64,000 nucleotides of DNA from the NCBI GenBank assembly GCA_049487715.1, contig CP150564.1, forward strand, positions 496,001-560,000, written 5' to 3'. A program made the position numbers and the translations under genes. Below are positions 39,750 through 50,600 of this stretch, in pieces. The first letter of the stretch is position 1. Every line of letters begins with the position of its first letter. The notes below the pieces were generated by a model. The model saw only the letters and a program-made list of their open reading frames with translations. It did no database searches and was not told the DNA's origin. The stretch comes from Pycnococcus provasolii. Lineage: Eukaryota; Chlorophyta; Pseudoscourfieldiophyceae; Pseudoscourfieldiales.

Positions 39750-40988
39750 TCAATCCTCCTTCGTCATCTTCACTAGTTTTGGCATCTCGTACGAGCCATC
39801 GATGAGCGCTTGCTCAGGAACGTAAAGGCGAATGACGTAGTTCCAGGATGGTGTGATCGGTAAGCAGTTAGTTGGCAACTCGACACAATGAGCCTCTGGG
39901 GCAAATGTAATCGTCGTTCCGGGTCCTCCATCGTTCGTGGCTGTCACACTATTCACACTGTTCACACCGAGAGCATTGGGTTCCATAAACCCGTCCTTGT
40001 CGTAGACCGTGATGCTCCAGAAGCCAACGAAGTCGCCCGTCGTGGGATCGCGCACGAGGGGCAGTTCGGCACCTGGTATCGTCATTTGATACGCCACCTT
40101 GCCACTCGTGTCGACCGTAGGATCGGAAGGGCCTGTTTTATTTTAGTGTGTTAGGTCGTCAGTGATTGTTTTCTTTTTTCTTTTTGGTGGTTAGAGGTAG
40201 ACTTACCGTAGATGTAAACCGCATCCTCAGAAGGCTGACCACCCCATCCCGTCGCAGTACCAAAGAGGTAGTAGAGATAGTTGAGCTCGTCGCGGTTCGG
40301 ACCGAACATCTCTCCACTCGTCGCGTTGCTATGCTTCTGAAGTTCCTTGATGAGATCGCGCACTGTCGCGAGTGAATCCTTGTCCCACATCGCCACCTCT
40401 GCCATGTACTCCTCTTTGGATGCTTGGCATGAAGACTCGTCACCTTCTTCCCCATTGATAGGAACGACACTGAACAAGTCTTGCACAGCATGTGCTTTCG
40501 TGAGGTCATCATCTGTTCCGTCCGTGAATGTGCGTAGGAGGATGAGAGCCTTGTCCGTTCCCACGTCGCTAGGCGTGATCTCGATTCCCGATCCATCGAC
40601 GTCGTCCTTGAGATACTTCGTCGCGATGATGTCATGATCTTGCGAGATAATCTCGGCGCTAACGAAGCGATCGCCGATGTTCTCCGCAGGCGGGAAGAGG
40701 AGCTTGACGCCCGATGGCGTGCACTTGCCGAAGTCGAGCAACACGAAGCTGTAGAGCGTGTCCCTGTTCATGCGCACCACCTTCTGCTCGTCGAGCGGGT
40801 GTGAGTGCGCGCAGGTGCCCAAACTCGTTGAACGCCACGCCACCGAGGTACGACGCAAACGTGACGTCCGACTCTGCGCGTCCGAACAGCTCCACCGTCA
40901 CTTCTTTCTTCTTCTGCTCCGCCAGGACACCACCACCACCACCACAGCTAAGCAAGAAGAGCGTCATCATCATCATCATCATCGCCAT
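39750..40988 (-). CDS. DUF1254/DUF1214 protein, two visible exons and a probable frameshift
   Basis: The start at 40986-40988 gives a short Met-rich secretory leader (TLFLLSCGGGGGVLA). DUF1254 spans FNEFGHLRAL, then, after a frame change near 40796, QKVVRMNRDTLYSFVLLDFG and LLFPPAENIGDRFVSAEII. The exon ends at 40207. A 74-bp intron (GTAAGT donor, AAACAG acceptor) leads to exon 2 (39750-40132) with DUF1214: VGFWSITVYDKDGFMEPNA and IRLYVPEQALIDGSY. The two domains occur together mostly in bacteria, so transfer is possible, but the intron shows adaptation. One base would join the frames; the break may be an assembly error or a real lesion. The biochemical role of the family is unknown. Confidence 0.75.
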
Positions 40989-41306
40989 AATTTGTTTGTC
41001 AAAATAAATGCTGTCAGGAAATGAAGTTGTGGTGACATGCGAACCTTCTTCTAGAGTCTAGACAGAATTTCTCGGAAGGGAAGGGAAGCTAAAAAACTTG
41101 TGGGCTAACCGTTTTTCACGTCGGTCGTGTCGGGTTTCATCGATCGAATCAAAATCTCCCTGTCCCTGAATCAAAATAAATATCCCCTATCCCCTAGTAG
41201 ATGGGTTTGCCACTGATCACTGATGGTGAGACAAACCCCGAATAATTCATCAGGATTCCTCCCCCAACCTTAAAACACACCCACGTCAGCATTCAGATCA
41301 CAAAAC
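40989..41306. other. Divergent intergenic region between DUF1254 and PsbP-like genes
   Basis: About 320 bp. It contains an aagggaagggaag stretch near 41080 and AT-rich sequence with tatcccctatcccctag direct repeats near 41182. No gene is visible; it should hold the promoters of both neighbours. Confidence 0.4.
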
Positions 41307-42212
41307 ATGTCGTGCTCGTGCTCGCGCATAGTAGTACGGCATCGTGGTGGGGTGGTGCCGCCACCTCTCTCTTCGTGCGCGAGCACCACGACGAGCGTGC
41401 CGCGCTTGGCCTCGACGTCGTGCGTGAGGAGGTTGCCGGCGGATCAGCGCGCGCTCGCGCGCGAATCGCCCAGCCCCGTCGATCTCATGCCCGATCGCTT
41501 GGCCAAGCAGGCCAAGCGATCTGCGATATATTATGCGCAGGTAGTTACGATTTCTCGTCGCGTCGTGCTCACCGCACCACCCCTCTTGGTGGCGACGACT
41601 CTCCTTTGTGGTGGTGAGCGTCACCACGCCTTCGCCGCGGTCAACAGCACCAGCAGCAACACTACCACTACTACTACTGCCGCCGCTTTCCGAAAGTACG
41701 TACGCAAAGACGAAGTTCCCGCGTTCGACGTACACTCGGTCGTCGGCAGTGTGATGGACTACGAACTCATGATCCCAGACGAAACAGTCGACGATGGGTG
41801 GGTCGCACACGCCGTGTCACGCACTGACGGTGATGCATACGCAATGGACATGCAGGTATCTCACCGTGCAGCTGGGAAGATCACCGTCAACATCTATCAA
41901 CACGACGTCCCGCAAAACTCGACGGCTATGGCGAAGTTCCTACAGTGGACACCGCTGCATGACGGTCTTGACCTTAGCGAAAACGACGTGCAGATCATAC
42001 AGGACAACAAGAACAAGTACACACGATTTCTGTTCACACCGGCAAATTCGGAGGCGGGCACGTACGCGTATATCGTCGTCGCTCCACGCGTCTCGGAGAC
42101 GTCTGGGAAGGAGCATCTGTACGTGTGCTCAGGAACCGCGAGTGCACGCCAGTGGAAAAAGGGAGAGGCAATTCTGCGCAAGAGTGTGGATTCCTTCACA
42201 TTCACCGCGTGA
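41307..42212 (+). CDS. PsbP-domain-like thylakoid lumen protein
   Basis: 301 residues. The N-terminus lacks acids and is Ser/Thr/Arg-rich, as in a stroma-targeting transit peptide. Near residue 83 comes a twin-Arg lumen signal (ISRRVVLTAPPLLVATTLL) ending in HHAFA-A, the usual cleavage pattern for Tat-dependent lumen import. The mature part contains VMDYELMIPDETVDDGWVA, MDMQVSHRAAGKITVNIY, NKYTRFLFTPAN and HLYVCSGTASARQWKKGE, fitting the PsbP fold (YELxxP start, final SF strand). PsbP-like proteins assist photosystem II or NDH assembly. It is probably a PPD/PPL paralogue rather than PsbP itself. Confidence 0.72.
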   Translation: MSCSCSRIVVRHRGGVVPPPLSSCASTTTSVPRLASTSCVRRLPADQRALARESPSPVDLMPDRLAKQAKRSAIYYAQVVTISRRVVLTAPPLLVATTLLCGGERHHAFAAVNSTSSNTTTTTTAAAFRKYVRKDEVPAFDVHSVVGSVMDYELMIPDETVDDGWVAHAVSRTDGDAYAMDMQVSHRAAGKITVNIYQHDVPQNSTAMAKFLQWTPLHDGLDLSENDVQIIQDNKNKYTRFLFTPANSEAGTYAYIVVAPRVSETSGKEHLYVCSGTASARQWKKGEAILRKSVDSFTFTA

Positions 42213-42324
42213 TTATGTTGCTCTTTTTTTTTTTGTTCTACCTTGCACCATAGCCAACGTGAAACTTCTTGCAAGCCGCATCAAGGAAAAAAATGTAATA
42301 AAGAGAATTTGGGCTTACATTTTG

Positions 42325-43566
42325 CTACTGCAGCCTTTCCGTTCGCTCGCGCTGGATCGAGGTCATTCCCTCGACGTCGTCAAGTCGTTCTTTCATCCAG
42401 ACTTTCATTCTGGTGCGCACCATATGGTTGTTTGGCTCCTGAATGAGATGATGGTACCCATCACAGTGCCAGACGACCGTCACGTCGCGCGTGCCGACAC
42501 CGTCGCGAAGGACCTCGAGGCTCTTCGGGTCTGTGATGCGATCCGAGGGTGCATGAAATCCTAGGAATGGCAGAGTAATTTTCCGAAGTTCCGCCTTTTG
42601 GGGGTCGTCCGCTAGCAACTGGCTGTGTCGAAGTATCTCGATGACCGTATTAAGTCTCTGCGGTCCCTTGAACGTGAGCGAATCCTCGAGGTGTTCGCGG
42701 TGCTTGTGCGCGTACTTCGGGTTTGGAGGTAATTGCGTGAGCTCAAGCCACGAAGGCAAGCACAGTCTGGCGTACGGAGCTATGCACGAGAGATATTTAT
42801 TGATTCCGTGGCTCTTCAGCCGTTCGAGTGTGACAGCGGCGGACACGGTCACAAGTCCACGCACCTCGAAGACTTGCGACGATCCGTCGCCGTTCGGTTG
42901 TGGCGCGGCGTTTGTTTCAGCTCTAGATTTTTCTGCGTTGTGTTGTTCCTCGTTTTTGTCTGGGTGCGCCGCGTGAAACACGTTGAGCCTGACTGGGTCC
43001 CTCCCTTGCCCGACGTCCCTGACGATATAGTCGTTTTTCATCGAACACAACCTCGCGGCGAGTCGCACCATGACGCCTCCTCCCAAAGAGAGTCCTATTA
43101 GAAACACGGGTACTCTCTCCGGCTTTTCGAAGCTTTTCCTCGATCCGTTAGCTAAATCGTCGTCTCGAATATCCGCGCATCCCTTGATGAGAACATCCAG
43201 CGCATCGTCGACGAGGTGTTCGAGGCTGTAGAAGTACGCTCTCAGACCTTTTTGTCCTTCTGATCGCCCCATAGATTGACAGTCGAACGCGAGAACGGCG
43301 AGTCCCAGTCTCTTATTCAGGTGTTCGACGAATGACCCGCGGTAGCAGGTGTGCGCGCCACCGTACGCGGAGTCGTCCATGGAGGAGGTTGTGAGAAGAT
43401 CGTAGCAGGCGTGCGATCCCCATCCGTGCGCGTAAATCGCGATACCGCGGAGAGGTTGCGCAGCGGCTTTTGACGAGCCTTGCGGGAGCCAGCGGTAGGT
43501 GGTTAGCAGAGGCCCGTGGCGCGACTGCAAAGTGGACTGGATCGCGCCCTCAGGCGGAGCAGACAT
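42325..43566 (-). CDS. Alpha/beta hydrolase, monoglyceride-lipase-like (serine aminopeptidase S33 family)
   Basis: 413 residues from ATG at 43564-43566. It has RGIAIYAHGWGSHACYD (oxyanion-hole HG), LAFDCQSMGRSEGQKG (the D-x-x-G-x-G-x-S segment of plant MAGLs), the nucleophile elbow LIGLSLGGGVM near residue 159, APSDRITDP with the catalytic Asp, and CDGYHHLIQEP with the catalytic His. All three triad residues are in place. The family releases glycerol and fatty acid from monoacylglycerols or lysophospholipids. An insert of about 50 residues, Asn/Glu-rich, sits after the nucleophile, in the lid region. There is no targeting signal, so it is probably cytosolic or lipid-droplet associated. Confidence 0.85.
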   Translation of the reverse strand: MSAPPEGAIQSTLQSRHGPLLTTYRWLPQGSSKAAAQPLRGIAIYAHGWGSHACYDLLTTSSMDDSAYGGAHTCYRGSFVEHLNKRLGLAVLAFDCQSMGRSEGQKGLRAYFYSLEHLVDDALDVLIKGCADIRDDDLANGSRKSFEKPERVPVFLIGLSLGGGVMVRLAARLCSMKNDYIVRDVGQGRDPVRLNVFHAAHPDKNEEQHNAEKSRAETNAAPQPNGDGSSQVFEVRGLVTVSAAVTLERLKSHGINKYLSCIAPYARLCLPSWLELTQLPPNPKYAHKHREHLEDSLTFKGPQRLNTVIEILRHSQLLADDPQKAELRKITLPFLGFHAPSDRITDPKSLEVLRDGVGTRDVTVVWHCDGYHHLIQEPNNHMVRTRMKVWMKERLDDVEGMTSIQRERTERLQ

Positions 43567-44004
43567 GACTGAGCGAGGAAAGGCGAGCTGATCCGCGGAT
43601 GCGAATGAATGCCAGGAAAGACTTTAACGGCTCTCCTCGTCGAGGGGCTCGGCGCGAGCGAATGTCGAGGGTATTCGGGGATCCGGCTTAGAACCTTTTT
43701 CCTTAGTGGGGAGGGGGAGGGCCCGGGCCGGGTCCGGGATCCCGCTCTTGCCTCTTCTTTTAGTTGGTGTGTTCGTATGGCGCGTGTCCTCTACGAATGT
43801 GTCGTGCTTGTGGTGCACACTTGCGGAATGGTTGGTAGAGGCACCGGCGCGGTCGGCGCACCAACCACGACGCGTACACGCGGCCAAGCACGACGTCCTG
43901 GGCAACCGCAGTACCGCACGCTCGACGAGACTGTGGAGTAGAAGAAACTGGCAACGTACATCTGGACGACAGGCCGCAACCCTTCGTCATAGTACTACAA
44001 TACC
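43567..44004. promoter_or_regulatory. Upstream region of lipase gene with CGGGATCCCG palindrome
   Basis: Contains gggcccgggccgggtccggg followed by CGGGATCCCG at 43735-43744, about 170 bp upstream of the lipase ATG on the opposite strand. Short plus-strand frames starting near 43777 are not conserved-looking. No firm gene was found. Confidence 0.4.
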
Positions 44005-44690
44005 ATGTGCAATGCTGCTTCGCCTATGCTCACGGACTACACGACGGGCAAGCCCCTCACGAAGAGGGAGTTCGACGCGGCCCTCAAGCCGGCGTCGATG
44101 CTTGCGATTCGTTCGTACGACGTACTACTACTACGTCGTGTGCTTGTCACTTGGGTCGTCCGCGACATTTGTGAATGGAGGCGTCGCGTACGATGTGGAT
44201 CACGGTGGGTTAGTTGAGTGGACGTACGAGACTCAATCAATTCATGGTGTTCTGGATTTTGACGATGGCGGTTTGCGGTGCAGTATCGCGCTTGGGTGGG
44301 AGTGATGGGGAAAGTGGGAGTAACTGTGACAGGACGATGGTGTCGTCGTCCAGCTGAACGAAAGAGAACTCAGCGATTTCTTGATGAGTTGGAGTTGTTG
44401 AGTCGTTGCACGGCACGTGGACGCCGACATCCGAGGGATTGCGTTTCCTCACGAAACGCACGACGGGCCGCCGACGACGTGGAGATACCGTCGAGCGAGA
44501 CCACCGACAACCGCCCGGTCCTTCAACGGGCGCGTCCAAACTTGGCTCGAGCGCTATGGGACCAAGCATCCATGGATGCAAAATCTGGTCGTTGCGGAAA
44601 AGTGGCAAAACAACTCCCTCAAGAGCAAAACATTTGACTTCGACGACGGAACGCAGGCAGCAGTGCGGGTACTAATTATTGAGTCTTCTT
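44005..44690 (+). pseudogene. Fragmented coding region, unknown
   Basis: Several plausible pieces in different frames: MCNAASPMLTDYTTGKPLTK from 44005; a piece near 44170-44300 with GGLVEWTYETQSIHG and VLDFDDGG; and 44515-44670 with VQTWLERYGTKHPWMQNLVV and KTFDFDDGTQAAV ending at a GTACTA donor-like site. The last has the look of real protein. No set of GT-AG introns that joins all of them was found, and a downstream exon would overlap the convergent gene at 44709. It may be a multi-exon gene or a decayed one. It does not match any family that can be named. Confidence 0.3.
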
Positions 44691-44708
44691 TTCTTTTACA
44701 TGTACAAC

Positions 44709-46248
44709 TTACCTCTTGCCACGGCCAAACCAGCTTCGCCGGCGAGGACGAGACTCCTCCTTATGTTGATTCAAATCAACAATCGCGTCGTCGCCATCAT
44801 CGCCGAATGATGCTGACGCCTCAGCAAGCCACGCATTGATAGCGTTGGCGTGCGCACTTCCAAAAAGCACGCCGGCGCCGTGAGACTCAAGCAACTCGGT
44901 GATCACCGCCTTGCCGCCCGCGCGATTCACCGCGCCCTTCAACGTCCCGCCAAGCTGCACGCAGAAGTGCAACGCCTCGCAGCACGGCACGGCGCCGCCG
45001 ACGAGACTGGCATCTGAGCCAAACATTTGGATCGTCTCCACGAGAATGCTGGGGACAGCCATCTGAGCCGCCGCACGCGAAATCACACCGGTGTCCGAGG
45101 CGGTGCGCGCGGCGCCCAAGAACGATGCCAGGAATGAGGAACCTGCCATCGCGCCCGCGGCGGCGGCCACCTCACCCGCTGCGACGGAATCGAGGGCATC
45201 CTCGCATGCGCGAATCGCACCGCCAAGAGCTACCTCCACCAGAGAGGGGGAAAGCTGATTCGACGCGAGAGATGCAGCAAGCACGCGCGCCAGCGTCGCC
45301 ACCAGCTCTCCTGCACGAGCGGTGAGAGCTGCGCCCACCGCCCCGCCACGGATGGCGGCGTCGATGTCGTCGGGTGATCCCGTCGCGACGAGGTTTCTCA
45401 GCACCGTGGCGGCGGTATTCGCGAACTGTCCTCCAGCGCGCATCTGCGCCACCGCATTGGATACACGTTCTGCAACGGGAAGCGCGGCAAGTGCATCAGC
45501 CGACAGCCTTGGCGTAGCCGCGTCGGTCGCCGAGGCGCTGCGGTGCGACCTTGGAGGTGTTGGTGCTGCGTTGATCGCGTCGACAGCGGCTGGTGCGAGG
45601 AAGCTCGCGAGCGTACCACCCATTGACGGCGGAGCTTGATCGCTGCTGTACGAGGGTGGGCCAGATGCACTCGGCGGCGGCGCGAGCGAGAGCTTCATGG
45701 GAACGGTGGTCGTCGGCAAGGCTGTCGGCGATGCGTTGAGCTTGATGGCAAACGGCGATCGCTTCTTCCCGTTCTTCTTACTGCCACCTCCGTGAGCGAT
45801 GCCGCTCGGGTTGGCGTTGAAAAAGTCCTCGGCATCCTCGTCAGAGCTCCAATCAGAATCGTCGTCACCACCACCGCCGGCGGTTTGCTTCGTCGTTGCG
45901 TGGCCGTTATTGGCTGGTGGTAAATGTGGAATCGGCGACGGCGGTGCAACGACACGCGACGGCGGCGGCGGGGTCGGAGTGTTCGCGAAGAGATCGTCGA
46001 ACAGGTCGTCGTCGTCGTCGTCGTCGTCGACCGAAAGAACGCCCACAGCGGCGACGTGTGCCGCCTGTTTGGTGGGTGAGGTAGTGGGCATCGTCGGCGA
46101 GGGCGGGAGAGGTCGTGAGGTGAGCGGTGGATGTGGAGCGTATTGAGTACGTGTTGCAGCAGGAGGTGGCCCACGCGCGGAGAGCGGTGCGGCTGTTGTT
46201 CTAAGCTCCGAGACGGGTGTCGGCTTGCCAAGGATGGAGTCCAGCAAA

Positions 46249-46279
<31 letters not shown>

Positions 46280-46742
46280 ATAGAGCAGCCGCGGCAGCAA
46301 GTTTTTCGGGCTTTGCCTGCTTCTGTTGCGGCGGCGGCGACGGCGGCGACGACCGTCCAGGTGGCGTCTTGTTGTTAGAAGCTGGTTTGTTCAACGCCTC
46401 GATATCATCGACGAGCGCGCTCAGTGTCGCCACGTCGTCCCCTTGAGTTGGCCAAGTCTTACCCTTGGCCCATCCGTGCTTTTCCAACACCCGTGCTTCA
46501 CCCGACTTTGCTTCCGACAGCAAGTCAAGTAGAACGTTGACGGCGCGCCACGGCACGCGAACGCGAACGCCTTGTGGCGCAGTCGCGGACACCACGACGT
46601 CGCGCAAGGCCTCAGTCAGCGTGGAAGGCGCCACGACGCCAGGTCTCTCCACGAGCCCGGCGTTTGACGCGGGCGGTGGTGGCGGCGGCGGTCGTTTCGG
46701 CCGAGGTGTCGACGGCCTTCCTCTCATGGATGGCGGTCCCAT
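44709..46742 (-). CDS. Pro- and Asp-rich protein with Ala-rich helical C-terminus, unknown function
   Basis: 677 residues from ATG at 46740-46742. The N-terminal 390 residues are largely disordered: Pro-rich runs, and two poly-Asp tracts each followed by a similar short acidic-hydrophobic motif (DDDDLLDSILGKPTP and DDDDLFDDLFANTP), then DDDSDWSSDEDAEDFFNANP. Such motifs resemble peptides that bind adaptor appendages, but this is inference. The C-terminal 270 residues are Ala/Val/Gly-rich helices in armadillo-like spacing (GQFANTAATVLRNLVATGSP and so on), ending in a basic tail (RPRRRSWFGRGKR). It may be a scaffold or trafficking protein. No catalytic motif was found. Confidence 0.62.
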
Positions 46743-47643
46743 GATCCCGTTGAAGCTGGCCCGTGGAAGCTTGGCGGTCCCCGGGCGTAGAAGTTCGATA
46801 CAACATACGATCTCCAGGGGGCGACGACCTTCTCGAGTCTGAGCGGCGGCACGGACAACAATGACTTCGTCGGCGACGAAGACATGCTGCAGATGAGATA
46901 TGAGCGCTGAAAAGAGAGCGAGGAGGGCGGGGAGGAGCGCCGGCGCCGAGACCCCAAAAGACGGGAAAAGTAACCTTAAGTGCGTGCGTACGTGCGAAGA
47001 AGAAGGTCAAAAGAATTCATTCATTCCCATTGTTTGGAGGGTCCCGGGAGCGCGCGCCCTTCGCCCCTTCCCGGCAGACCGGCACCTCCTTCCGCCTTCC
47101 GGCGACGTCTTCCGGCGCCACCTGACCAGGCTGACCTGACCACTTGACTTCCACTTGGTGGTGGGACGGCTTCCTTGCTTTACGCGCAGTGTTTCTTTTC
47201 GAACACAACTGACTTCCTAGTTCCTGTGCCGATCCACGAGTACCTTCTCCGCCGACCTCAGGCAGGTCAACTTTACTTTACCTCAGGGGTCAGGCCGGTG
47301 TGGGACCTGGTGTGGGAGGACTACTGTACCTGTACGTCACAGGCTGGAGGTATATGGTGGTAAATACCACCATTGGCCTTTGACCAGTCACGCAATCACC
47401 TAAGGCTTAGCTAGAAGTTATTTAGCAACGAGCAAGAAGCAACCAGTCAACAGGGAGTGATAACCTGAGAGTGATCCGCCGGGAGTGATCCGCCTCCTCT
47501 GGGACACAGCCTGGCGGGCACAAAGACGTATCCAAAACCACCCATTAACCACATCCATATGACAGTAGTAAATCACGAATCACTTACAGTATTCTTACTT
47601 ACAACAACAACATAGTACTATCCTATAGCGACGAAAATTCTCA
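46743..47643. other. Intergenic region between Asp-rich protein and GH36 genes
   Basis: About 900 bp. It has a ggtcccgggagcgcgcgccc block near 47040, 300 bp upstream of the Asp-rich gene. A 9-bp palindrome arm pair (atggtggta, 2-nt centre, taccaccat) lies at 47354-47373. A direct repeat of gagtgatccgcc lies near 47470-47500. No gene could be supported. Confidence 0.35.
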
Positions 47644-50600
47644 CTACCACTCCAGCATCAGCCAGCTCGTGCCGCTCGCACGAACGCGCACGGGAACGGA
47701 CCACGCCCACTTGCCGATGCGGTGGCACGCAGACTCCGGAAGCGACGCGTCGCCTGACACACGAGGGGGCGAGCGGCTGCCAGGAAGGTGCAAAAGCACG
47801 CGCCCAAAGTCCTCGCGGCCGAGAGATAGCACGGCGCACGCGCTCCAGCGCACTGCACCTGGCGGACGCGCGGTGGGACTCGACGGCGCGCCTCTACTCA
47901 CGACCGAATTATTCTGGATGCCCCGCGTGTAGGTGAAGCGCTGAAGTTCCACCGCGCCGCCAGATGCGTGCATGTCGCTTCCGAGGAAACGAGGCAGTCC
48001 ACGAGGCGCGACATGAACAGCAAGCAGTGAAGCGGAGCGACGCGCGACGCGCGGGGCACGCAGGCGCTCCGCCCACCGGCCCGTGGATGCGTCTCTACCA
48101 ATCTCGTGGTACGTGCCATCCCACAGGTCGACGACGTGCGCGACGGCGTCGTCACCACCAAGCGCGACATCCGACGGTGCGAGAATGTCGTCGAGCTTGA
48201 CGGAACGCTCGCGCGCCGCGGGCACGTCACACCAGTGTGCGAGCAGAACGAGCGTGTACGGCGCCTGCTCGAGGGTGGTTGCCGCCGTGCCGTTGCATCG
48301 GCATGTCGATATCGTCGCGCGCCGCACGAGCGTTTCGGGCATCTCGTTCGTCAGGACGTCGATCGCGGTCAACTCGCCGCTCCACGATCCGCACGATGGT
48401 GCGGGCGCAGCGCCGAGCGCGGGCAGCGCCTTCAGGGCGTAGCGGAATCGATCCGACGGTAGCTTGGTAACGTCGTCGGACAGGAAGACGAGGCCTCCGG
48501 ACATCACGACCAGGCTCACGCATGCCTTAATGGTCGCCTCGCTCATGTCCGCGCTGCTTCCCTCCGCACGCAGGACGAGGCAGTCTGGATTATTCGTGAA
48601 CCAAACGCGGTGCAGCATGGCACGTGAGCACACGTTGCGCACAACATTTCGCATCGCGGGGAGATTAGTCTTATCATTGGCAGGCAGCGGAAATGGACCT
48701 GGCAGCCATCGGGTACTAGCATCCGCGGAGATGCGCAGCGCGTCGGCCCACCCCACCGCCGATCCAAGAGGGCACGAGCATCCGACGATGTACACGTCGT
48801 CACCCTCGCGTTCCGCCTCCGTGCGCATGCTGGCGAGCGCGTTCGCCATCGCCGCGGCGCGTGTGACTGTGTTGTCGCGCCGCGTGCCCGGCAGTGCACC
48901 GGCGTGCAGGAAATCGAGCTTGAGGAATCGATAGCCCGCGGCAACGGCACCAGATACGCAGTGCGATGCGTACGCGAGCGCCTTTTCGTTCGTGAGGTCA
49001 AATCCAAGAAAAAACTTTCCAGGATGCGTTAGCGCCGAGTTGGCGAAGCCGCGCAGTGGAACGTGCTGCCGCACTTCGTCGTGCTTGCGGCTCTTTGGGC
49101 TCTTGAACGCATCGCCGTTCGAAGTCGTCTCGTCTAGCGACGACGAGCGAAATGCACGCACGTCAGCCTTGCCCACGCGCCGCGTGAAGAACTTTGGGTG
49201 AGCCCGGGTGATGCCCGCGTCCGTGTCCGCCGTGAACGGCGCCATCCAAAGTCCAGCACCGTAGCCGAGTTCGAGCCGCAGGCGACGGCTCAGCGCCTCG
49301 ATACCGTGTGGAAATTTCTTCGTTTCTGGCGAACCCCAGTCACCCCACCGTCGAGCGTAGCCGTCATCGAGCTGCACGACGTCGATGAGATCTTCGACAG
49401 TCTCCTTGAGGCGTCGTGCGTTTTCTAAAACACCTTCCTCGCTCACGTCGCACATCATCTCGTACCAGCTGCACCATCCCGTGGGCGGAAGCTTGGCTGA
49501 GCGACGTGCACGAGCGTGCGTGGCCACGGCGCGCGTGTACACCGCGAATGGCTGCTGCGGTCCTTGTGATTCCTTGACTTGGTGCGCATGTAAGATTGCC
49601 CAGTCTGTGGCGAGCACTCCGAAGGATGAAGATGATGCGTATGCGCCGCACGGGATCATCGCGCCATCGCCATCAGCAAAGAGTGCCACCGCGTCAGTGC
49701 CATCCGTCGCCGCGCTCGCGAGTCCGTAGTGCTGCTTCTGGCTCAGAAATCCGTACACGAGTGCAGGCATCGACGACGTCGTGGATGATTTCGCATCAGG
49801 GTGCACATTAGGCGTCACCGCCGCGAACATGTGGCTGTGCATCCATCCACGCCACTGCCGTGCGACGGGTCCAAATGCACCGTACAGCGGCGTCTCCACG
49901 TAGCGAAGTAGCCACGCGCCCACCGCATCAAGACGTGGCGGTGGCCGTGCACCGTCATGGAATGGCCCGGAGAGAATCCACGGCATTCGTGTCTCGGTGG
50001 CTCTCTCGGCACCAGCGACGAGCGGCAAGCTGCCTGCGAAGCTGAAGCTTTGCCAGCCGTTGAAGAAGAAGCGGCGGCAACTTTTCTGTTCCGTGCTGTC
50101 AAGCGTTGGGATCCAAAGGACTGCTCCGGCGACGATGAGGGCGGCAACAACGGCAAGCGCGATCTTGCCCGCAAAGTCAAGAGGTGTGAGCCAAATTACG
50201 ACGACGAGTGCAGCAAGCAACAGCTGTGCGGCGGCAAGCCGACGCATCGACGGAATCCCCCAGGTGTTGTGTTGCTGCTCGAGAACGATCGACTCGATGT
50301 CTTCGTGCGCGATTGTTTGTTTCTGCTTGCTTTGGGTTTGCTGAACCCACGTCGCACGCGCGCTTGGAATGACCGCGATCGTTTCGACGCGCCAGCCGAC
50401 GACGTCTGAATTTTTGTCTGTGTCGTGTGGTGCGAAGGCGACGGCTGCACGCACGACCATCGCGTCGACGTCGTTGTTGTTCATGGGCACGCCGGCCGTC
50501 CACTTGACGGACACCTTGGCGGTTGCGTCTGGTACGACTTCGCTCGTTTCCACCGTAGCGGCGTGCACGCGTCCGACGCCGTCAACGACGAGGTCGTCTT

